From: Phycisphaerae bacterium
GTDB lineage: Bacteria; Planctomycetota; Phycisphaerae; Phycisphaerales; SM1A02
Assembly (NCBI GenBank): GCA_016873355.1
Contig: VGXK01000105.1
Location: 1 to 7,141, forward strand
Direction: 5' to 3'
Length of the DNA stretch: 7,141 bases
The notes below the pieces were generated by a model. That model ran no database searches and had not been told where the DNA came from. It worked only from the letters and a program-made list of their open reading frames with translations. A program made the translations under genes and the position numbers. Below, piece after piece: positions 1 through 6,770 of this stretch (positions within the stretch are counted from its first letter, which is position 1; every line of letters begins with the position of its first letter).

Positions 1-27
1 ACGCTCCGCGCGTTCCGCGCGTTCGGC
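1..27 (-). repeat. Nine-base tandem repeat encoding Ala-Glu-Arg units
   Basis: The reverse strand encodes three successive Ala-Glu-Arg units at residues 85-93 of the left-hand small gene, using near-identical nine-base units (GCGGAACGC type). The run touches the window edge and may continue. It probably forms a charged helix or flexible tail, and such short in-frame repeats often vary in copy number. Confidence 0.5.
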
Positions 28-279
28 GCGGACGCGATCGCGCTCCTCTTCCCACGGATCGGCCACCGGCGTCTTCGAAACTTCGACGCGCACGATCTGG
101 GACCGCTCGAAACGAAGCACTTCGAATTCGTCGACGGTGAGGTGCGCGTACGAGTTGTCCGGGTGCATCGTCAGGCGCTCACCGAGCGGCACATCAAGCG
201 TTCGACCGTCCGCAAGATGAATCGTGAAGGGAAAGAACGGCTTGGCGAGTCGAAGATCACGCAGCTCGTTGTATTCCAT
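1..279 (-). CDS. Small conserved protein, tandem paralogue 1 (C-terminus cut by window edge)
   Basis: The reverse strand from the ATG at 279 reads open for 93 codons to the window edge. The core 'PFFPFTIHLADGRTLDV' at residues 14-30 matches 'PFRSFLIHLADGRILEV' in the gene just upstream, so this is a family and not a chance frame. I know this core as typical of unnamed 60-110 residue proteins in planctomycetes, often in several copies per genome; no function is established to my knowledge. A second strand-rich segment, 'EVLRFERSQIVRVEV', follows at residues 52-66. The tail becomes highly charged (EEERDRVRAERAERAER) and looks helical or disordered. Only 7 bases separate it from the stop of the upstream paralogue, which suggests co-transcription. 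No signal peptide or membrane segment is visible. The true length is unknown. Confidence 0.72.
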   Translation of the reverse strand, partial: MEYNELRDLRLAKPFFPFTIHLADGRTLDVPLGERLTMHPDNSYAHLTVDEFEVLRFERSQIVRVEVSKTPVADPWEEERDRVRAERAERAER

Positions 280-286
280 GGCGGTT

Positions 287-514
287 TCAGTCTAGCGCGG
301 GTTGCAGCTCGATCTGCTCCTCGATTCCAGTCACGAGCAGCAGATCGATCGAGTGCTTCGCTCCGTCTGCTTCGACGCGAACCATTCGCGATGAGGACTC
401 GAAGCCGACGAGCTCCGGATGTCGTACCTCGAGGATCCGACCATCCGCGAGATGGATCAGGAAGGATCTGAACGGTCGTGTCGTGAGAGCATCGCGAAGC
501 GGCACCGGCTGCAT
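287..514 (-). CDS. Small conserved protein, tandem paralogue 2 (75 aa)
   Basis: This gene encodes a complete 75-residue protein starting at the ATG on the reverse strand at 514 and ending in TGA at 287-289. Residues 7-30 (LRD..., then 'RPFRSFLIHLADGRILEV') align with the neighbouring small gene, and the C-terminal 'SIDLLLVTGIEEQIEL' is a strand-like end. The frame stays open for another 650 codons upstream, antisense to the ATPase gene, but that extension is arginine-rich low-complexity sequence. The start at 514 puts 'LRDALTTRPF' at the N-terminus, as in the paralogue. By hand count 23 of its 75 codons end in A or T, far more than in the plus-strand genes. This could mean weaker codon selection, low expression or later arrival. 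The function is unknown; the protein is probably soluble. Confidence 0.72.
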   Translation of the reverse strand: MQPVPLRDALTTRPFRSFLIHLADGRILEVRHPELVGFESSSRMVRVEADGAKHSIDLLLVTGIEEQIELQPALD

Positions 515-583
515 ACGTCGGACGCTACCGTCGCCGGGCGCGATTTCGTCGACGCCCGCCCTTTCCGCTACCTTTCGCGTCCC
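515..583. promoter_or_regulatory. Divergent intergenic region
   Basis: These 69 bases lie between the start of the small minus-strand gene and the chosen start of the ATPase gene, and are the only divergent gap in the window. Any promoters for the two transcripts should lie here or overlap the gene starts. No convincing -10/-35 pair, operator palindrome or riboswitch fold could be picked out by eye, and there is no good Shine-Dalgarno site before 584. The assignment rests on gene orientation alone. Confidence 0.35.
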
Positions 584-2461
584 GTGTCGAGCCCCGAAGG
601 TCGTTCCAGCAGCGCGCACGCCGGCGCGGCGCGCACCGCGCCGCCGCCCGAGCGGATCAAGATCGTCGTGGCCACCGATTGCGGCTCGACGACGACGAAG
701 GCGATCCTCATCCAGCAGCAGCCGGACGGCTCGTATCGACAGACGCATCGCGGCGAGGCGCCGACCACCGTCGAGGAACCCTTCGCGGATGTGACGATCG
801 GCGTGGTCAACGGCGTCACCGAGCTCCAGGAACTCTCGGGGCGCAAACTCGTCGACGACGACGGCCGCATCATCCGGCGCAAGTCCGCCGACGATCCCAA
901 CGGCTGCGACATCTACATCTCCACGTCGAGCGCCGGCGGCGGATTGCAAATGATGGTCGCGGGCGTGGTCAAGCAGATGACCGCCGAAAGCGCCAAGCGC
1001 GCGGCGCTCGGCGCCGGCGCGATCGTGATGGACACGATCGCCGCCAACGACAACCGCAAGCCGCATGAGCAGATTCAGCGCATTCGCGAATTGCGCCCGG
1101 ACATGGTGCTCATCTCGGGCGGCACCGACGGCGGCGATTCGAAGAAGGTCGTCGAGATCGCCGAACTCATCGCGCCGGCGAAGCCGCGCCCGCGTTTCGG
1201 CAGCGAGTACCGCCTGCCGATCATCTTCGCCGGCAACAAGGACGCGGCGCCCACGGTGCGGAAGGTCTTCGACGGCCCCGGCTTCGATCTGGCGGTGGTC
1301 GACAACCTGCGCCCCGTGCTCGAGCGCGAGAACCTCGGCCCCGCGCGCGAGAAGATCCACGATGTCTTCCTCGAGCACGTGATGGCGCACGCGCCGGGCT
1401 ACGACACGCTCATTTCGTGGGCCGATGCGCCGATCATGCCCACGCCGGGCGCCGTCGGCGACATTCTCCAGGAGATCGCGCGGCAGCGAAGCATCAACGC
1501 GGTCGGCGTCGACATCGGCGGCGCCACCACCGACGTCTTCAGCGTCTTCGACCACGAGGGAGCGCCGGTCTTCAACCGCACCGTGAGCGCGAACCTCGGC
1601 ATGAGCTACTCCATCTCGAACGTCTGCGCCGAGGCGGGCATGGCGAACGTGCTGCGCTGGGTGCACATCGACATGGACGAGCGCGAACTGCGCAATCGCG
1701 TGAAGAACAAGATGATCCGCCCCACGACGATTCCGCAGACTCGCGAGGCGCTCGTCTTCGAGCAGGCCGTCGCTCGCGAGGCGCTGCGGCTTGCGTACGT
1801 GCAGCACAGGGAATTCGCCACCACGCTCAAGGGCGTGCAGCAGCAGCGCACCGTCGGCGACGCGTTCAGCCAGCAGGAGGCGGGCAGGAGCATCGTCGAC
1901 AACATGAGGCTCGACCTGCTCGTCGCCTCCGGCGGCGTTCTCTCGCACGCGCCGAGAATGGAACAGACGGCGGCGCTGCTCGTGGACAGCTTCGAGCCCG
2001 AGGGATTCACGGAACTCGCGAAGGACTCGATCTTCATGATGCCGCACCTGGGCGTGCTGGCGAGCGTGCACGCCAAGGCCGCGATGGAGGTCTTCGAGCG
2101 AGACTGCCTCATCATGCTCGGCATGTCGATCGCCGCGAAGGGCACGGGCAAGCCCGGCAAGCCGTGCTTCGCGTACTCGATCAGCGGCGGCGGATTGAAC
2201 GAGCGCGGCACGATGAACTGCGGCGACGTGAAGCTTCTGCGCCTGGCGCCCGGCCAGACCGCCCGCGCCGAGATCACGCCCGAGCGCGGCTTCGATGTCG
2301 GCGCGGGTCCCGGCAAGCCGCTTTCGCGCGAAGTTCGCGGCGGCGAAGTGGGCATCATTCTCGATGCGCGCGGACGCCCGCTCTCGCTCCCGGACGACTT
2401 CGCCACGCGCCGCGCCGCGATCTCGCGGTGGGTCAAGGCGCTCGAGCTCTATCCCGACTGA
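584..2461 (+). CDS. glmL: GlmL/MutL-family ASKHA ATPase (glutamate mutase accessory-type)
   Basis: The product is a 625-residue cytoplasmic protein of the family named after clostridial GlmL/MutL, thought to assist or reactivate B12-dependent glutamate mutase. Counting from the GTG at 584, the actin/Hsp70-type nucleotide fold is clear: phosphate-1 loop 'DCGSTTTKAIL' at 32-42, 'ISTSSAGGGLQMMVAG' at 112-127, 'SGGTDGG' at 178-184, phosphate-2 'DIGGATTD' at 310-317, and an adenosine-type 'VASGGVLSHAP' from 447. About 130 further residues follow, making it longer than the roughly 460-residue clostridial proteins. The reading frame can begin at 419, but the first 55 codons overlap the divergent small gene and look non-homologous. 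The only other in-frame start before the phosphate loop is GTG 668, which would remove the first strand. No mutase subunit lies nearby, so the partner enzyme is unknown. It is intact, with all key loops present. Family confidence is high, exact role low. Confidence 0.88.
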   Translation: MSSPEGRSSSAHAGAARTAPPPERIKIVVATDCGSTTTKAILIQQQPDGSYRQTHRGEAPTTVEEPFADVTIGVVNGVTELQELSGRKLVDDDGRIIRRKSADDPNGCDIYISTSSAGGGLQMMVAGVVKQMTAESAKRAALGAGAIVMDTIAANDNRKPHEQIQRIRELRPDMVLISGGTDGGDSKKVVEIAELIAPAKPRPRFGSEYRLPIIFAGNKDAAPTVRKVFDGPGFDLAVVDNLRPVLERENLGPAREKIHDVFLEHVMAHAPGYDTLISWADAPIMPTPGAVGDILQEIARQRSINAVGVDIGGATTDVFSVFDHEGAPVFNRTVSANLGMSYSISNVCAEAGMANVLRWVHIDMDERELRNRVKNKMIRPTTIPQTREALVFEQAVAREALRLAYVQHREFATTLKGVQQQRTVGDAFSQQEAGRSIVDNMRLDLLVASGGVLSHAPRMEQTAALLVDSFEPEGFTELAKDSIFMMPHLGVLASVHAKAAMEVFERDCLIMLGMSIAAKGTGKPGKPCFAYSISGGGLNERGTMNCGDVKLLRLAPGQTARAEITPERGFDVGAGPGKPLSREVRGGEVGIILDARGRPLSLPDDFATRRAAISRWVKALELYPD

Positions 2462-2531
2462 AGGACCGCGACGCCGCCGACTCGCCACGGTTCAACGCAA
2501 CGCACTCCCGCACCACGCACTTCACTCACCG

Positions 2532-3677
2532 ATGGCGAAGGCATACACACCCGGCTTGAAGGTCTCGGCGCGAACGAAGCATCGCGTGCGCCGGCTGCTT
2601 CCCGTTCCCGGCGAGGTGCGCGTGACTCGAGGCGAGCGCGTCAGCGCCGAGCAGGTGGTCGCCGAAACGTTCACCGAAGGCGAGGTGACGCCCATGAAGC
2701 TCGCCACGCTGCTCGGCTGCACGCCCAAGGAACTTCCCGCGCTTCTGCTGAAGAAGGTCGGCGATTCGGTGCGCAAGGACGAGCCGATCGCGCGGAGCAA
2801 GGGCATCTTCGGCCTCGGAAAGACGGAGGTGAAGTCCTCCGTCGACGGCGTGCTCGAGAGCGTGAGCGATTCGAGCGGCATGGCGATCCTGCGCGGCGAG
2901 AAGGTGCCCATCCGCGTGCTCGCGTACATGCCGGGCGCGGTTGTCGAAGTGCTTCCGGGGGAGGGCGTGATCATCGAGAACGACGCGTCGCTGGTGCAGG
3001 GGATCTTCGGCGTCGGCGGCGAGGCGTTCGGCACGATCTCGCTCGCGTGCAAGTCGCGCGACGAGGATCTCCACGAGGATCTCATCACGCCCGCGATGAA
3101 GGGCACCGTGGTCGTGGGCGGCGCACGGGTGACCGCCGCCGCGGTGCGGAAGGCGCGACAGGTGGGCGCCGCCGCGGTCGTCGCGGGCGGAATCGACGAC
3201 CAGGATCTCAAGGAGTTCCTCGGCTACGACCTTGGTGTCGCCATCACCGGCAGCGAGAAGACCGGGCTCACGATCGTCATCACCGAGGGTTTCGGCGACA
3301 TCGCCATGGCGCGGCGCACCTTCGCGCTGCTGGCGGCGCATGCCGGGCGCGGCGCGAGCGTGAACGGGGCCACGCAGATCCGCGCGGGCGTGATGCGGCC
3401 CGAGATCGTCATTCCCCTCGACGGCGTCGACGCCTCGAAGCTCGCGGGGCTGGAGGCCGCCGCCGACTCCGGTCGCGAGGCAGGCGTGCTGGAAATCGGT
3501 ACGCTCGTGCGCGTGATCCGCGATCCGCACTTCGGCGTGATCGGAACCGTCGCGGCGCTGCCGGAGAAGCCGGCGGTGCTCGGTTCGGGATCCAAGGCGC
3601 GAGTGCTGGAAGTCTCGGTGGAGAACGCGGGACGCATCACCGTGCCGCGCGCGAACGTGGAGCTCATCGAGGGCTGA
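2532..3677 (+). CDS. Barrel-sandwich/KOW-motif protein, partner of GlmL-like ATPase
   Basis: This is a 381-residue protein with no signal peptide or membrane segment. Residues 24-50 (PVPGEVRVTRGERVSAEQVV...) and 74-130 (KVGDSVRKDEPIA ... VDGVLESVSDSSGMAILR) have the 'G..V..G..V' and 'DG.v..vs..sG' spacing of lipoyl/biotinyl-type or RnfC-like barrel-sandwich folds. The usual modified-lysine motif is absent. Residues 188-296 form an unnamed domain with 'GGIDDQDL', 'GVAITGSEKTGL', 'TEGFGDIAM' and 'NGATQIRAGVMRPE'. Residues 322-380 contain a KOW-like segment (GTLVRVIRDPHFGVIGTV). The frame is open from 2295, but the upstream part overlaps the ATPase gene and is arginine-rich; the ATG at 2532 gives a sensible start. 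The ATPase stop is 70 bases upstream with no terminator seen. The product may be a scaffold or nucleic-acid/ribosome-linked adaptor. Its function is unknown. Confidence 0.82.
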   Translation: MAKAYTPGLKVSARTKHRVRRLLPVPGEVRVTRGERVSAEQVVAETFTEGEVTPMKLATLLGCTPKELPALLLKKVGDSVRKDEPIARSKGIFGLGKTEVKSSVDGVLESVSDSSGMAILRGEKVPIRVLAYMPGAVVEVLPGEGVIIENDASLVQGIFGVGGEAFGTISLACKSRDEDLHEDLITPAMKGTVVVGGARVTAAAVRKARQVGAAAVVAGGIDDQDLKEFLGYDLGVAITGSEKTGLTIVITEGFGDIAMARRTFALLAAHAGRGASVNGATQIRAGVMRPEIVIPLDGVDASKLAGLEAAADSGREAGVLEIGTLVRVIRDPHFGVIGTVAALPEKPAVLGSGSKARVLEVSVENAGRITVPRANVELIEG

Positions 3678-3685
3678 ATCGCGGA

Positions 3686-5173
3686 ATGAATTCGACGCGG
3701 CCATCCTGTTCATGGTGGAGCGGTCTCGAAGCACGAATCGGAGCCGCGATGGCCGTGGCGGCGCTGGCGCTTCCGTCGAATGCGATGCACGCCGCGCCGC
3801 AGGCCGACAAGTCGCCCGCGCCGAACGCCGCCGCGTCCGCGTCGCCGCCGATGGTCGAAGCGCTCGAAGCGAACGACGTCCCGCTCGATCAGGGCGGCGA
3901 AGTCGAACTTCGCTGGAAGGTTCCCGCCGGCGCCGCCGGCGACGCCATCGATCGCTTCGTGGTCCAGCGCACGCTCGGGCGTGAGGAGTTCGACGCGCTG
4001 CTCACGGAGCGCCGCAAGGCGGCGTTCCAAACGCACCTGAAGGCGCTTCTCGCGCAGGGCGTCGCGCCGGAACAGGCGAGGACGCAGGCGGGAATCAAGG
4101 CGCGCGAGCAATTCCCGAAGCTCGCGCCGGGCGCCGCCCTTCCGATCGAGTGGTTGCCCCAGACGACCGAAGTGCCGCGTCCGAAGGAACTGCCCCAGGA
4201 TCGCGTCGTCACGACGACGATCGCCGAGCTCGACCCCGGGTCGAAGTATCACTTCCAGGTCTTCGCGGTCGATCGCGGCGGCGCGAAGTCGTCGGCGGCC
4301 GCGATCGGCCCCGTCGGCGCGACGCCCGGCGGCTTCCTGCTGAAGCGCGCGGCGCTGCTCGGATGGATCGTCGTCATCTCGGGCGCCGTGATGTTCTTCA
4401 TCCTGCTCGCTCGCACCGGGCGCGTGATGCGCATCCGTCGCATCGCCGCGCTCGAAGCGGTCGACGAAGCGGTCGGCCGCGCCACCGAGATGGGTCGCCC
4501 CGTCCTCTTCATTCCCGGCATCCAGGACATGGACAATGTCCAGACGATCGCGGGCATCACGATCCTCTCGCGGGTGGCGAAGACGGTCGCCGAGTACGAC
4601 GCGACCATCGAGGTTCCGACCTCGCGCTCCCTCGCCATGCAGGCGGCGAAGGAGGCGGTGCAGGCGAGCTACATGCAGGCGGGCCGATCGGACAGCTTCA
4701 ATCCGGACGCCATCAGCTACATCACGGACGAGCAGTTCGGCTTCGTCGCCTACACGGCCGGGCGCATGGTGCGCGAGAAGCCGGCCGCGTGCTTCTACCT
4801 CGGCTGCTTCTACGCCGAGAGCCTGATCCTCGCCGAGACGGGCAATTCGATCGGCGCGATCCAGATCGCCGGCACCGCCGAGAGTTCGCAGCTTCCCTTC
4901 TTCGTCGCGGCATGCGACTACACGCTCATCGGCGAGGAGTTCTTCGCGGCGAGCGCCTACCTCTCGGGCGAGCCCGATCAGCTCGGCAGCATCAAGGGGC
5001 AGGATGTGGGCAAGGTGATCTCGATCCTGGTGATCGTGGTCGTGGCGCTCGCGCTCTCGATCCAGGTCGCGGCGATGAAGATGGCGCCGGCGACGGGCCC
5101 GAGCGTGATGTCGAAGGTCGCCGACGCGTCCGGCTTCGTGGCCGGAAAGATCAAGTGGATTCTCAAGACCTGA
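3686..5173 (+). CDS. FN3-like / DUF6754 membrane protein
   Basis: The product is 495 residues with a modular layout. Residues 1-36 form a likely signal peptide (hydrophobic 'IGAAMAVAALALPSNAMHA', cleavage likely after 36). A low-complexity Ala/Pro/Ser stretch follows to about 55. Residues 57-214 look like an FN3 fold, with 'GEVELRWKVP' and 'DRFVVQRT' early and 'IAELDPGSKYHFQVFAVDRG' late, split by a helical insert at about 98-145. A membrane segment lies at 222-241, followed by a basic 'RTGRVMRIRR' stop, so the next part should be cytoplasmic. Residues 255-440 match my memory of DUF6754: 'FIPGIQDMDNVQTIAGITIL', 'CFYLGCFYAESLILAE', 'GAIQIAGTAESSQLPFFVAA', 'CDYTLIGEEFFAASAYLS'. A second membrane segment is at 443-461. 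It starts 8 bases after the KOW gene. An alternative start at 3749 would keep only the signal core. The function is unknown. Confidence 0.82.
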   Translation: MNSTRPSCSWWSGLEARIGAAMAVAALALPSNAMHAAPQADKSPAPNAAASASPPMVEALEANDVPLDQGGEVELRWKVPAGAAGDAIDRFVVQRTLGREEFDALLTERRKAAFQTHLKALLAQGVAPEQARTQAGIKAREQFPKLAPGAALPIEWLPQTTEVPRPKELPQDRVVTTTIAELDPGSKYHFQVFAVDRGGAKSSAAAIGPVGATPGGFLLKRAALLGWIVVISGAVMFFILLARTGRVMRIRRIAALEAVDEAVGRATEMGRPVLFIPGIQDMDNVQTIAGITILSRVAKTVAEYDATIEVPTSRSLAMQAAKEAVQASYMQAGRSDSFNPDAISYITDEQFGFVAYTAGRMVREKPAACFYLGCFYAESLILAETGNSIGAIQIAGTAESSQLPFFVAACDYTLIGEEFFAASAYLSGEPDQLGSIKGQDVGKVISILVIVVVALALSIQVAAMKMAPATGPSVMSKVADASGFVAGKIKWILKT

Positions 5174-5186
5174 GCGGAACGACCTC

Positions 5187-5882
5187 GTGAAACGACTTGT
5201 GCCACTCTGGATCGCCTCGATCGCCGGAATCACGGTGATCGTGTCGAACTTCATCCCGGTCGCCCTCGGGATGAGCGATCTCGTGACGCAGATGTTCCAG
5301 GTGCTCGCGGCCGTCGCGTACGTGCTCGGCGCCGCGAGCATCGCAAAGGTCCATCTCGGCAAGCTCTCGGCGAAGCGGCCGGGATGGGGCTACTCGATCG
5401 TCGTGCTCGGTTGCTTCGCGATCACGCTCTTCGCGGGGCTCCTCAAGATCGGCGCGCTGCCCGCCGATCGCGCGCCGTACCTCCCCTATTCGGGCAAGTA
5501 CGACTCGGAAGGCAGCGTCGTCTGGTGGATCTACGAGTACGCGATCTCCCCGATCACCTCGACGATGTTCGCGATGCTGGCCTTCTACGTGGCGAGCGCC
5601 GCGTTCCGCGCCTTCCGCGCGAAGAACGTGGAGGCGATCCTCCTGCTCGGCACCGCGTTCATCATCCTGCTCGGGCGCACGGCGGCGGGCGCGTATCTCA
5701 CCGGCTGGTTCCCCGACGAGATCGGCGGCCTGAAGCTCGAGAACCTCTCGCTCTACATCATGCTCGTCTTCAACACCGCGGGAAACCGCGCGATCATCAT
5801 CGGGATCGCGCTCGGCGTGGCCGCGACGAGCCTGCGCATCCTGCTTCAGATCGATCGCTCCTACCTGGGATCGGGGGAATAG
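5187..5882 (+). CDS. Polytopic inner-membrane protein of unknown function
   Basis: The product is 231 residues and begins at a GTG 13 bases after the preceding stop. It has about six membrane segments, judged by eye at residues 4-25, 33-52, 68-88, 119-140, 149-170 and 199-220, with a possible short one near 186-197. A hydrophilic loop at 90-117 contains 'PYLPYSGKYDSEG' and may lie outside the membrane. The last segment sits in 'NTAGNRAIIIGIALGVAATS' and ends in a basic, amphipathic 'LRILLQIDRSYLG'. No transporter signature, heme ligand set or protease motif is evident. The tight placement between two other membrane-protein genes suggests it is a structural or anchoring subunit of the same complex. 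I do not recognise a named family. Confidence 0.75.
   Translation: MKRLVPLWIASIAGITVIVSNFIPVALGMSDLVTQMFQVLAAVAYVLGAASIAKVHLGKLSAKRPGWGYSIVVLGCFAITLFAGLLKIGALPADRAPYLPYSGKYDSEGSVVWWIYEYAISPITSTMFAMLAFYVASAAFRAFRAKNVEAILLLGTAFIILLGRTAAGAYLTGWFPDEIGGLKLENLSLYIMLVFNTAGNRAIIIGIALGVAATSLRILLQIDRSYLGSGE
5873..5878 (+). promoter_or_regulatory. Shine-Dalgarno-like site
   Basis: GGGGGA, seven bases before the ATG at 5886, sits inside the last codons of the preceding gene. Together with the 3-base intergenic gap it supports translational coupling and fixes the start of the downstream gene. It is one of only two clear ribosome binding sites in the window. Confidence 0.5.
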
Positions 5883-5885
5883 CCG

Positions 5886-6770
5886 ATGCTGCGATTCCTC
5901 GAAACCCTCGATCGACGCTGGATCTTCCTCGCCATGGGACTCGCGGTCTCGATCCCGATCCTGCTCGAGCTGCGCTTCCCCGAGAAGTCGGGCTCGCTCA
6001 CGGACGCCGCGTTCAAGGCGATCAACGAGCTGCCGAAGGGATCGCGCGTGCTGCTCTCGTTCGACTTCGATCCCGCGAGCGAGCCGGAGCTCGGACCGAT
6101 GGCCACCTCGTTCGTGCGCCACTGCGCCCTGCGCGGGTACAAGATGTACTTCATCTCGTTGTGGCCCTTCGGTCCGCCGATGATCGTCGAGAAGATCGGC
6201 GAGGTGCTCACGAAGGACTTCCCGAACCTGAAACCGGGCGTCGACTTCGTCGACCTGGGATTCCAGGCCGGCAACGAAGCGATCATGACGCAGGCGAAGT
6301 CCGACTTCAAGAAGACGTTCCCGCGCGACACGAGCGGCATCGCGGTCGATCAGATCCCGATGATGGCGGAGATCCGGACCACGCGCGACTTCGCGGCGAT
6401 CATCATGGTGAGCGCGGGATATCCCGGCGGCAAGGAGTGGATCCAGTACGTGATCACGCCCGAGCGCGGCCGGGCGGTCCCGCTTCGCGCCGTCGTCGGA
6501 TGCACCGGCGTGCAGATGCCGCAGCTCATTCCGTACTACCCCGGTCAGCTCGACGGAATGATCGGCGCGATCAAGGGCGCCGCCGAATACGAGACGCTCG
6601 TGAACGCGCTCGCGAACACGGGTGACGCGATGGCGGTGACGCCGCCCAAGTACCTCGAAGCCGTGCGTCGCATGGGTCCGCAGCTCTTCGCCCACGTGCT
6701 CATGGTGTCGCTCATCGTGCTCGGCAACGTCATCTACTTCGCCGGGCGCCGACGGGGGGCGACCGCGTGA
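5886..6770 (+). CDS. Two-segment membrane protein with large extracytoplasmic domain
   Basis: The product is 294 residues. A membrane segment at 11-28 follows a basic N-terminus (MLRFLETLDRRW), and a second at 268-286 precedes a basic C-terminal tail (GRRRGATA). By the positive-inside rule both ends are cytoplasmic and residues 30-265 lie outside. That domain looks alternating alpha/beta, Rossmann-like: a strand 'SRVLLSFDFDP' at 53-63, helix 'MATSFVRHCALRG', strand 'KMYFISLW' at 86-93, 'GVDFVDLGFQAGNEAIM' at 118-134, 'FAAIIMVSAGYPGGKEWIQY' at 169-188, and 'LRAVVGCTGVQMPQLIPYYP' at 200-219. I see no catalytic triad, Walker or metal motif. The gene begins 3 bases after the previous stop, and its own stop overlaps the next start. 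The family is not recognised; a ligand-binding or docking role is only a guess from the fold pattern. Confidence 0.77.
   Translation: MLRFLETLDRRWIFLAMGLAVSIPILLELRFPEKSGSLTDAAFKAINELPKGSRVLLSFDFDPASEPELGPMATSFVRHCALRGYKMYFISLWPFGPPMIVEKIGEVLTKDFPNLKPGVDFVDLGFQAGNEAIMTQAKSDFKKTFPRDTSGIAVDQIPMMAEIRTTRDFAAIIMVSAGYPGGKEWIQYVITPERGRAVPLRAVVGCTGVQMPQLIPYYPGQLDGMIGAIKGAAEYETLVNALANTGDAMAVTPPKYLEAVRRMGPQLFAHVLMVSLIVLGNVIYFAGRRRGATA
6754..6759 (+). promoter_or_regulatory. Shine-Dalgarno-like G run
   Basis: A run of six G residues lies seven bases before the GTG at 6767, within the end of the upstream gene. It supports the GTG as the start of the last gene and reinforces coupling through the 4-base GTGA overlap. 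Confidence 0.4.

Noticed and set aside
515..583. Possible cobalamin riboswitch upstream of the GlmL-like gene
   Set aside because: The divergent gap is only 69 bases, too short for a cobalamin riboswitch, and no B12-box-like sequence was seen.
515..2488. Very long minus-strand open frame under the ATPase gene
   Set aside because: Its translation is dominated by Arg, Ala, His, Asp and Val in low-complexity order, as expected from the reverse of GC-biased codons. Only the final 75 codons (287-514) resemble a protein family, so the rest is treated as a shadow.
2462..2531. Possible terminator between the ATPase and KOW genes
   Set aside because: No GC-rich hairpin followed by a T run is present in the 70-base gap, so a transcription stop is not supported.
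1417..2559. 380-codon plus-strand frame overlapping the ATPase gene
   Set aside because: It is an out-of-frame reading of the ATPase sequence, rich in Arg and His, and would disrupt a gene with all ASKHA motifs in frame.
3710..5362. 550-codon minus-strand frame opposite the FN3/DUF6754 gene
   Set aside because: Arg/Asp/His-rich composition with no motif. The plus strand has a signal peptide, membrane helices and a recognisable domain in the same place.
5163..6695. 510-codon minus-strand frame opposite the two membrane genes
   Set aside because: The composition is charged and repetitive without fold-like patterning. The plus-strand frames have clean membrane segments and coupled starts.
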